Assembly (NCBI RefSeq): GCF_026151205.1
Contig: NC_087084.1
Span: 1,340,312 to 1,404,311, forward strand
Length of the DNA stretch: 64,000 bases
DNA from: Bolinopsis microptera
Taxonomy: Eukaryota; Ctenophora; Tentaculata; Lobata; Bolinopsidae
Reading direction: 5' to 3'
Below are positions 46,301-58,300 of this stretch, in pieces. The notes below the pieces were generated by a model. That model searched no databases. It was not told the DNA's origin and saw nothing but the letters and a program-made list of their open reading frames with translations. Made by a program: the position numbers and the translations under genes. Position 1 is the first letter of the stretch, and every line of letters begins with the position of its first letter.

Positions 46301-49300
46301 CATCAGTACCGGAGATCAGACTTTTTGCTTGATATTGGACCTATAAATCTAATTATATATTCGAAACAGCACGGGATGTAACCAAGGTTAATTTAGATAA
46401 GATATACCAGCTTTCGGGGTTACAAGACCTTATGAAAGGCAGGCAGAGCATCCTAAATCCTCATACTATCCTCACGTTGACCATCTAGGTGCAGACTCCA
46501 GCTATTAGGCCCGAGATCCGTCTCTTGTCCCGTATTGTCCCGTAAGTAAGAGATCGTTCAAATTTTGGTCATTAAGACCCCCCGCTCTAAAATCCACTTT
46601 ACCCACAGCTGGAAAAATTTCACATGTGAAACCTAAATAGCCAAATCAGCATCTCGAAACCTTCTATTATATAAACCCCGTGATCCTACTATAAGCTTAT
46701 AATTTATAAAGCATTGCATGCCGAAATTAAGATTCACCTCAACTGGTGATATGAACCTGGTATGTTACCTGGATGCCCTCAGTCAAATCTCGAACCCTGC
46801 TAATGCTATTCTGCCAAGTAACCTTTATCTGAGGTTCTAGAATTACAGTTCTAATGTTCTGTCTGTGCCCATGCCCCAGATAAGATCTCGAGGCAGCTCA
46901 CTGCTGTAATAACAGAAGAACTAGCCAGTCAATGACACGCATTATCATACGATGGGAAAATCTATGCGACTGAAAAAAGGATATGGGGTCATTCTGAAGT
47001 ACTGGTCAGTACTGGTCAGTGGTCAAGCAACAATCTGGCCCGGAAACAGTGCCGAATTATTTTAGGTCCGGTATTCTTAGTACATATCATGGTTAAGATT
47101 CATGGCATGAATAAATAGAAAGTTGAATTTTGGTCATTACATTTTGGCTAAATTGGTGCCAATAAAAAATTGTTAGAGTTTTCACAAATCATGCAGTAGT
47201 TAAACTTATTAACTAATCACTCCTAAAGTGAGCGTTTTTGAGTACATGATATGCATGAGTAGGCAATTGCAAACAATTTACTGTTAGCAACTGACCCATT
47301 GACCTTTACTAAAGAAACCGTAATTTTGAAAAATCGCCCTTTCGTAAGACACAAATATGCTGCTGGCCTGGCCCATTAACTAATTAATTAATTAATCTGA
47401 TTAAGAGCTAGATGCCCAATAAAGTAGATCATTCTCCAATTTTTGTAGGTGTTTCTGGACACAAAGTGACTCATCTTACATCTTGTGACAAATACTATGT
47501 TGCTCCTGAGTCTTTAAGACCGTTCTAGTTAACAGTCCAATAGCCCATTAATTGTGAATATTGTCATTGTTCGCTCGGCAAAAATCCGTTTTTCAGCCAC
47601 ATTGCCGAAAATAAGCCTTTTAGGGTATATGTTGCTTCATAAGTTGTATATAAATGTGGCCATTATGTACATTTTAGTGTATCAGAATAGTCTCTACGAC
47701 CTTCCTAGGCGGAAATGCCAAAAATCACGGAAATTATGAACTGCGTCAAGCCAAAAACCGTTTTTTCGGCCATATTTCCGAAACGAAGCATTTTAAGATA
47801 TATGTTGCTTCATAATTTGTATATAAATGTGGCTATTAGGCACATTTTGGTGTACTGGAATAGTTTTTAAGACCTTCCTGGACTGAAATACAAGAATTCG
47901 AGTGACCGCGAAACCCTGAAAAAGGGTGCGGCCGAAAACGCCCTTATTGCATTTATTTCAAAAATGCAATAAAGTCCAAATGTTTCAAGAATCATCTAGA
48001 GAGGTGATAACCGTTGAGAAATCGCTTTTAACACGAAAAGCTAACGAGATTCCGTTTCGTCTCAGACTAAATGTTTAAACGTTTTTTTGAAATTAACCAT
48101 TGAAAGTGTGATATATTCAAGTTACATGCCTGTTGCCACAAGATGTTGAATCCCAATAACAGCTCTCATCCATTTAAAATGAAGGTATAATAGCGGGGGG
48201 CCTTGGGGAAGGGGGGGGGGAGAGGGGGATGGCTCATTGTTGCAGAGTAAAACTTCATAAAGTCATAACGTGGTTAATTCTGTTCGTTTTGCTCTACGGG
48301 TGTGTGGCCCCCAGAATATAGGTCGCTTTTTGAGCACTTAGAAACAGGTGTTAAAACTACTTCTAAGCATGTTTAGGGGTGTAAATATGTACATAATAAC
48401 CCTTTAAATGTTTCTTGGGTAGTTGAAAATAATTATTAGGTTTTAAAGTGTACTTTTTTTTCACCTGTAAAAATACCATTTTTTAACAGGGCCCCCAGAA
48501 TATAGGTCCAAACATCTGTTCCTAAGTTTTTCTAAAATTGTCACAGACAGTTATATGCAGTCAGAATATGTTGCTGAGACTGTATTGATGATGCCAATCG
48601 CTCCAGATACTAAATTGAAATGGTTTAGAGTATACTTAATAGCAAAAAACCAAAAACTACGGCCCCCAGAATATAGGTATGCAAAAATCGTCCTCAAATA
48701 CTCCATCTTCATACATTTTGATGATGCCATCTCTTCAGCATATCTTCTTTAACTGTTTCTCATCACTACCCCACATTCCTCAATGCTCAGGGTGACAGAG
48801 AAAATGCAGAATCTTGGTCGCTATTTTTTTTTTAAAACCTATATTCTGGGGGCCATATACCCGTAATGAGTAAAATCTTTAATTTTACTAGTTAAAAAGC
48901 TTTCATGCAATCATTTAGTAGGGATCTTAACTAAATACTTAAATAAGATTGAAGGAGTGTCCCTGGATATGATTGAGGGGGGCTGTTTTTATCTGTATCA
49001 ATACAATGTGCACCTCAATGACTGTAAATCAGACATTTTTGGCCGCCAAATTTTTTTAAAGGCCTAACTCAAAATTCTGCCCCAAAACGTAAGGTCATGA
49101 GACAATTCTACGTTGATTCTAAAAATTTCATGAGAAAATATTTTAACCCTATTGAGTTCTATTGTTTTGAGCGAAGTCAGTTTGAGATATGGGCGATTTT
49201 GTTCATTTTTTGCGATTATTTGAACACAGAATCCACAGTTAGGTAGATATTGAGCTGATAATCATAGAGAATGTGTAGTATATATGCTTACCTTCCATAT

Positions 49301-52300
49301 AAAGTTGGTTTCATTCAAAAATATTGATATTTGACCAATTTATGGACCAAAATCGATCAAATTTGGTGCGTATGCCCAAATATGGGCATATGGTTTTTGT
49401 TTTTATCCCATAACTCGGCCAATTTTTATCCAATTTTGATAAAACTTGATATGTGGGTTCAGGAGACTAGTAGCTACAAGTAGAGCATCCCAAAGCATGG
49501 TTTTGGGCATGTTCAGGGTTTTTGACCAACCTATATTCTGGGGGTCGTATAGACCTATATTCTGGGGGCCCGTAAAATTGTGGTGGCCATAACTTTTTTC
49601 CAAATTGTCAGTTTGCAGATGTCTCGATGAAAAGATAGCTTAAAATAATACTTATACTCATACCAGTAGTCTTAATGGCATGTGTTGGACAGATTTTTGT
49701 CATGACAATTTTTCGCCATATTTACTCCTCTAGAAAATGACAACATCGTTTAAATCTTTCGCTGTCATGACCAAATATACCAAAATACCTCATGTAGGTC
49801 CAAAATTCTTATCCAGAAACATTAGTTACATGCTTTACTCCAACCTAGCAGTAACAGATCCCATTAGTATCGCTTATCTTGGTTAGAACTGTATCCACTA
49901 ACATGACCTATATTTTGGGGGCCACCTATATTCTGGGGGCCATATACACGTACAGCGTATTATCTCATGTACGATACAAGCTGATAAACTCTTTATTGAA
50001 ATGCAGAAGTTGGCACTGTGTACATGTAACAGCGTGATCTATAAACTGTATCAGTACAACAGCTATATCATAATAGCATGCTCTTCACGTATATTGGCAT
50101 AATTATCCCACCTTTCTATTGGTGCTCTAGACAATACAGTGATTCAAAGTATGTTAGAAGTTGGTGGCATTACTTGCTATACAGTAGGTACACTACCTGC
50201 ATTACTTGTGAACAGGCAGGACTGGTTAGTTATATGACGTGTGGGAAAGCAGGTGGGCGTGGGATTGCAGTAAATGTGAGTCTGAAGTGTTGCGAAATGT
50301 TTTAAATTCTATTGCAGGACACGTGATAATATGGACTTGAAGAAACTAGTAACCGATTGAAAAAATGAAACGTTATAACATTAACCTTTTGTATTAATAG
50401 CAAAAATAACTATTGGACAACACATTTAAATTTGAACGGTTTGAAAATTGTTCGATCGTTCGCGTTCGTTTAAAGTTACGCTTTAGTGCGCTTACCTAAA
50501 CTAAAAACATACCAAAAACCACTAACCTATGAACTGTAACCTAGCAACTGTAACCTAGCAACTGTAACCTAGCAACTGTAACCTAGCAACTGTAACCTAG
50601 CAACTGTAACCTAGCAACTGTACCCTAGCAACTGTAACCTAGCAACTGTAACCTAGCAACTGTAACCTAGCAACTGTAACCTAGCAACTTTAACCTAGCA
50701 ACTTTAACCTAGCAACTGTAACCTAGCAAACTGTAACCTAGCAAACTGTAACCTAGCAAACTGTAACCTAGCAACTGTAACCTAGCAACCACTGACCTAT
50801 CAATATGTGTTCGTGAGAGTTGACATCGTTAGCCTGGAAACTGTTGTTGTTATTGTTGTTGTTAGGACCTTCATCAGTGAAGCTGGATAGTTGTCGGAAA
50901 TCAGCTCCAATAGCTGCTATCTCTCTCATTATCTGTTCACTGAGGGGTAATTATTATTATTAATATTTATATGATATCTCCCTAGTGGGGTAGTAGGGTT
51001 ACTACTAACAGTAGTACTACTAAGTAGGGTGTACTAACAGATATCTGTATCTCCCTAGTAGTAACTAGTAGGGTCTACTTAGTACTAACAGTAGTACTAG
51101 TGTGTACTACTAACAGTCTCATGATCTGCTGCAGCCTTTACATAATTATTATATATAGTTTTTATATTTAAACTGACACAGAAATGTATCGTTAAATTGC
51201 TGTATAAAATTTGACTTCATTTATTTATTTCATTTCTTTATTATAGGGGTAATCATCTTAATTAATTTAATCATCCAGATTATTTATATTTCATCTCCAT
51301 GAGTTTTATCAGAAACTGTCCACATTTTGTCTCAAAAATATAATGAAATGAGACAGACTACTACATCTGACTATCTCAATTAGGGTATAATCATTTTAAA
51401 ATACACGTATCAAGAACACGTCGTGTAGTAACGTGTATTAAGATCAATAGATCATGTTTAAGTGTAGTTCAGAGGAACCGAGAACCCTGTGGCTCTGAGT
51501 TAGTGTGAGTAGCGAGTTATTTGTTGTGTTGTTTTGTGGTTAATTAAACGGGTTCCAGAGTAACATTCCAGTGTAACATTGTGTGTCCTACAGATTCCAT
51601 TAAACACACCTTCCAGTGGGTAATTAATTACAAGGTAGAAAGGGTAAATATAGAACATAGATCCGGGAAAAGAATATGAGCTTTAATGGTCATGGTGGTA
51701 AATGGTAGCATTAAAGCTATCTGAATAAAAGGTTCAGCTGTAAAACAAATTTCTGTAGAATAACTGCATGACTACCAAATAACAATTAGTGACTACCAAT
51801 TAGTGACAAACAATTAGTGATTAACAATTAGTGACTAAGAAAATGTGAGCAATATATATTATAGGACTTATATTATTATAGGTGCATTCTGTGAATATAA
51901 ATATTTATACTATAAAAGGAAGAACAATGACCCCCCCCCCCCCCCCCCCCCCCCCCTAGCCTCACCCTCCAATGACTATTTTGCTTCCCAGCTACATAAC
52001 AATAATAGGGGATTATTTGATAGGGGGTTAACAATATTAGTTACCAGAGTTCCACAAGAATTTGGTAAAATACCGTGTGTTCTCTCTGAGCAGGGTTATA
52101 TTATTATGATGGAATGAGCTTCTCAAGCCCTGATACGAGTTTGTAGGGTGCAGTTGTAGGATTTGCTAATATATATTAGTTGTATATAAGTTGTATATAA
52201 GTTGTATATTAGTTGTTAACTATGTGTCAAATATTCCAGCCATGTTAGGTGTAAACAACAGTCACGTACATGTAGTGTACACACTGAACTCACTGAATAG

Positions 52301-55300
52301 TCGGCAGAGATTGAACTACAAGTACGAAGTATTAAACACACATTTATAGTTCTTTAATGTTATAAACCTATACTGAATACTGAGTGCACTGCTATATACC
52401 TTATACACAGTACAATACGATACATAGATCGCTGGTATTTTAGAAACTTGGTAGACGAAGGGCTGTAAAGAGTGCTGAATGTGGGGGGGGGGGGGGGCCA
52501 GGGGGGCACCACTTTTATCACAAGGCTTCAGCCAGGGTGCCGCTTATAGTCCCACACCATGAGCAGCCCACACACAGCTGCTATTATAGCTTTACCGCAA
52601 TTCGTTCCTGTGGAATCTCAGGAGCTCAGTGCATACCATATTTGAAATACTATTTATAAATATAAATATACATATAATATACAAATATATATTCCATATA
52701 CAAACGCATATATAATATACTAGTAGAAAGCCCGTGGTCAGTGGTCAGGGATAAAGCTAATGGTATTCTGTGAATGTCACTTTTTATCGCACCAATAACA
52801 TCCAACCCACTTGAATATACAGCCGATTATACACACTAAACACGACGGAATAACCACAAAACCGATCATTATGTCGTTCCAATAACCATTGCACGTGCAC
52901 GTGCGCGTTCCCGCATATAACATCTAATATGCATAAAGAAGCTTGTAATATCACGCTTATTACAGGTCAATACACACAATCTAATATCAAGATACTAGCT
53001 CTACCAGACAAGCCTGGAGATTGTGGAGATTGTATTAAGTGGTAATATCACCTAATTGTATACCAATAATGAACCCCTATAATACCGACCGTAATTCAGC
53101 GGGTTAAGTTAAAATGTGGTACAGAGACACTAAACTCGCTCCTAGATTACTAGTGTTACAGAGACACCATACTCGCTCCTAGATAACTAGTGTTACAGAG
53201 ACACTATACTCGCTCCTAGATTACTATCCCGCTATTACTAAGATATCATCTTCAAATTGGTGCCGTATTAGTTCCGCCTTTATTAACATGCCCCATGTTC
53301 ACTGTTTAAAATCAAACATCTACCGGAATGTAATCGAGTCTGTGTAAGATATCATGAACTTATGTCTGATATGAAATACAGCATAACCCCCCATATTATA
53401 TTTCCAACACCAATATTTCGTGATTTTATTTTTTTTTTAATTTCCCAACCTCGCAGATGTGTTATTAGGTATTTTTCAAAGAGTTCGAAAAAATGGGATA
53501 CAAAATAAAATTACACTTCGAAACTGACCTTCAGGTTGAAGAATTATGTCATCACTAGTACGACCCGGCCATGGCGGTTAGAGAGGATACTACCTTATCG
53601 GACCTTATTTGGACGGACATTACATGAACGGACATAATTATGAACGGACATTAATATGAACGCTCGAAGGCTTTCAAAACCATCAAAAATCCGAATTTTT
53701 AAAATTTTTATGACGTTTTTTAAATTTCAGCAAACGATTTTTAAATCTATTTTTTATACAGTAAGTAAGAAAAGCAGTCATCAAGCAGTAAAATTTTTAA
53801 CATATGTGTACATGATCAGTGTCTAACATCACATATCATCTTCATCAAATGGGTTTTCGTGCATGAAATAGTCCATGCTTAAAGCATCAGTGATTTCTAG
53901 CTTTATGGAAACCTTTTCTATCAAACTACCCCTGTTCTGCATTTCAGTGTTAACTTTTACAAGCCATTCGGCGTGAAGTGGTTTTATCTTAGGCAACTTA
54001 AGGTTAACCTTAACATCACGTGGAGCTTTCCTAGCACTGTTTCATTACCGCCCCCGAGTAATATGAACTATAAGTATAACAACTTCGGACAATGTCCTTG
54101 GCAACACGATTTACCGTATAGTAATATCTAGAGGCTGGAACAAGTTTGTCATGTTGGCGGGGACTAGTTCATGAACTATGTTGATGAGCTATAATTTCGT
54201 TGAATTTTTTCCGCCAAGTGACCCTTGAAAACATCATATACTAGTAAAGTCTTCTGTGCCTCCGGTAGACCAAGGAGAACCTTTCAATTCTGTCATATTC
54301 TGGACAAAAAGTTTGAAATGGAAAAATTTTTGAAAAAATTTCAACGGACTTTAACATGGACGGACATTAATTGAACGGACTTTATTTGAACGGACATTAA
54401 GGTGAACGCTAGGGCCTCCAGCGTTCAAGTAATGTCCGTCCAAATAAGGTCCGATAAGGTATATAAAACACTGATAAAGTTCCGGGATAAGTGTGTAGTT
54501 ATTTTAACATAACCTAAAGACGTGTGAAGTGTTCTAATGTACCGTTACAATAGTGACTTTAATATACTCCTCCCGTCCTCCGGGATACTGATACAATTTC
54601 ATTCTCGTTATTTGGGATCAGTGTAGTATGGGAAATGTAAACATTGTAGTGTCCAGTAGAAAGCAACACGGCTCTCGACAGTGAAACAAGGCAAATGACT
54701 GGTAAACATACACTGTAGATTAAAATAATAAGCTGCTCTAAACTACCATGTTTAGCCAAGTTGGGGTCCACCTTATTTTCTTGTTCCAGTTCCTATAATT
54801 GGGCTGGCCTACTAAGTGAGATCCTTGTAATTTATAATTAGTAATCTTAGTATAATACCGATGAGTACTTTGTAATACATTGTACACAATAACGTAAAAT
54901 GTAAAATGTTGCCAGATAACCGAGTATTTGGTTAATGCCATGATATAGGGCAAGCTATACTCGCTCGCAAAACATAACTTGTCACAACTCAGATAAGGTG
55001 CGAACCAATTGCAATGTTTCAGTGTTTAGTAGCCAAACATCCTGTCTCGCGCGCAACAGTCAAATAAAATGTCGTTTACTAAAAGTAATAATTGTTGCCG
55101 CTCTCTTTCTCTCTCTCTAGCGTCGTGCTGCGAGACATGACACGTTTTGTATGATATCACGGGAACATTATTAATGAACGTTTGAATTTCAAAATTAAAT
55201 TTAGAAATACTGTTAGCTTGTTCCGAGATCTCTCCCATGAGCCCTACACCAAGGATGAAGATTTAAAGACAGGACATCTTCTCTTTTTCGCAACAATTTT

Positions 55301-58300
55301 AACAAACAAATTTCACGTAACGCCATTCGAATTTCGATTACCGCCTTTTTATTCGACTTTACAATAATAAAAAGTAAGCTATGCTGATAACATTAAACCT
55401 ATCCTGAGAACCTTCCCTCATCTTAGTTGCGCATTTGTAACTTACTAGCGCTGCGCTCGTTCGTTCCTACTACATATTAATAATTAGTAACTAATTAATA
55501 CTATACTACATATAAATATAATATTATATTCTCTCTCGCGTACATTTATTGGCGTAACGTATCTCAGTAACGTTAGATCTTATATTGAATATTTGACGCA
55601 CACTCGTTTGAGATGCCATAAATTAACATATCTAGTTACATTGTATCACCTCGGACATATCTCATCGGCCAGCAGGGACTGATGGAGCTGGAATGCTGCC
55701 CATATTAGGAGTTGACATACCACGTGATGCCCTTATTAGGAGTTATTAGGAGTTGACATACCACGTGATGCCCTTATTAGGAGTTATTAGGAGTTGACAT
55801 ACCACGTGATGCCCATATTAGGAGTTATTAGGAGTTGACATACCACGTGATGCCCATATTAGGAGTTATTAGGAGTTGACATACCACGTGATGCCCATAT
55901 TAGGAGTTATTAGGAGTTGACATACCACGTGATGCCCATATTAGGAGTTATTAGGAGCTGACATACCACGTGATGCCCATATTAGGAGTTATTAGGAGTT
56001 GACAGAATATTACTACTAAAAAACTAAAAACCACCCATTTATTTAGTCAATGTGTGCACTGTGCGGTGAACACATTCACCGTGAAATTTGCTCTCCATCA
56101 GTGTTGTGAGAAGGTTGTTTATTGTCTGGTTAAGTGCATGATCCCCCCCCCCCCCCCCCCCGTTAAGTTCCAACTTGGCAATGTTCCAACTTGGCATTCT
56201 GATTGGTACCACCCACTAAAGAATTCTTTGCTACACGTGCAGTGCTGCCATATCGTCGTCACGTGACCAATAGAACAACCTCAACCCGTGACTGACTTTT
56301 TAATAATTTTTACAATCCCTACATTTTATTTTTGCATCACCCTGTATAATGTATAATGTATATTTAATATATTTAATACTGTATGTACATAATATATACA
56401 TGTATATTGATCAGCCGACGAGACAATTTCCCTTGTCAAATATAAAACTTAAATGTAAATTAACAGTCAGCAGATAGTTTACAGAGGGTGCAGGGACATG
56501 TTACTGACAACCCCTTGTAGCTTTTAGACGAACAGAAGATTGCGATTACCAATAAAATCAATATGTTTCAGACCCCCCTAAACACCCCCCCCCCCCCCCC
56601 CCCCACAATGCAAAGGTACACTAAATGTTAGTTCAGCTTGAGAGAAAAAACGATAATCTCACAATAGAACAGCGACATTGCAGAACTACCAATAATTACG
56701 GGTAATAATCATGATTATATTTAGGAACATTAAGTAAATGAAGGTTGTCACTGTTTAGGAACATTTAGTAAATGAAGGGTTTAATCATCACTAACAAGTT
56801 ACAGCTATTCAGAATATTTAGCACCTCGATAAGGTGAGTGGGTGTGTGGTAAAAAGCGTAAAAACATGATACTCTGCCAAGCTAAAAGCAAGGGTAATTC
56901 GTTAAATACTTACTTATTACTTATACGTACCTACTGATAGATACACTAGAAGGTAGTAAATCCTGTAGCGTTTATAAAATGGAGGACTATTTAAATGTGC
57001 TAAAGAAACAACACATCATACAATATATGAATAAAGGAAAAACAAACCAACTAAAGAAAGAAAGAAAGAAAGACAATTAAAGATGGTAGAATTAACGTTT
57101 AGAGATAAGAAGGATATTTAGTTCAATAAAGGAAAAACAAACCAACTAAATACAATTAAAGATGGTAGAATTAACGTTGAGAGATAAGAAGGATATTTAG
57201 TTCAATAAAGGAAAAACAAAGCAACTAAATAAAGACAATTAAAGATGGTAGAATTAACGTTTAGAGATAAGGAGGATATTTAGTTCAATAAAGGAAAAAC
57301 AAAGCAACTAAAGAAAGACAATTAAAGATGGTAGAATTAACGTTTAGAGATAAGGAGGATATTTAGTTCAATAAAGGAAAAACAAAGCAACTAAATAAAG
57401 ACAATTAAAGATGGTAGAATTAACGTTTAGAGATAAGGAGGATATTTAGTTCAATAAAGGAAAAACAAAGCAACTAAATACAATTAAAGATGGTAGAATT
57501 AACGTTTAGAGATAAGGAGGATATTTAGTTCAATAAAGGAAAAACAAAGCAACTAAATAAAGACCTAAAGATGGTAGAATTAACGTTTAGAGATAAGGAG
57601 GATATTTAGTTCAATAAAGGAAAAACAAAGCAACTAAAGAAAGACAATTAAAGATGGTAGAATTAACGTTTAGAGATAAGGAGGATATTTAGTTCAATAA
57701 AGGAAAAACAAAGCAACTAAAGAAAGACAATTAAAGATGGTAGAATTAACGTTTAGAGATAAGGAGGATATTTAGTTCAATAAAGGAAAAACAAAGCAAC
57801 TAAAGAAAGACAATTAAAGATGGTAGAATTAACGTTTAGAGATAAGAAGGATATTTAGTTCAATAAAGGAAAAACAAACCAACTAAATACAATTAAAGAT
57901 GGTAGAATTAACGTTGAGAGATAAGAAGGATATTTAGTTCAATAAAGGAAAAACAAAGCAACTAAAGAAAGACAATTAAAGATGGTAGAATTAACGTTTA
58001 GAGATAAGGAGGATATTTAGTTCAATAAAGGAAAAACAAAGCAACTAAATAAAGACCTAAAGATGGTAGAATTAAAGTTTAGAGATAAGGAGGATATTTA
58101 GTTCAATAAAGGAAAAACAAAGCAACTAAAGAAAGACAGTTAAAGATGGTAGAATTAACGTTTAGAGATAAGGAGGATATTTAGTTCAATAAAGGAAAAT
58201 GTTAGAATTCTAATTGCCTTGTTGACACTTAACATATTAGCATAGTTCGTGTTGTGTTCACACTAACATGGAACCAGAAAACACTCGTTGTAACCGCTAC

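Larger units (their letters stand above)
39965..48050. mobile_element. Outer foldback element with long inverted arms, split by a later insertion
   Basis: Ends ATCTCGTTAGCTTTTCG (39965) and CGAAAAGCTAACGAGAT (48050). The arms 39965-41197 and about 46875-48050 are reverse complements over more than 1.1 kb, and the pairing continues between about 45835-45935 and 46785-46875. Without the 41198-45828 insertion the element is about 3.4 kb. No transposase frame is visible. Confidence 0.85.
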
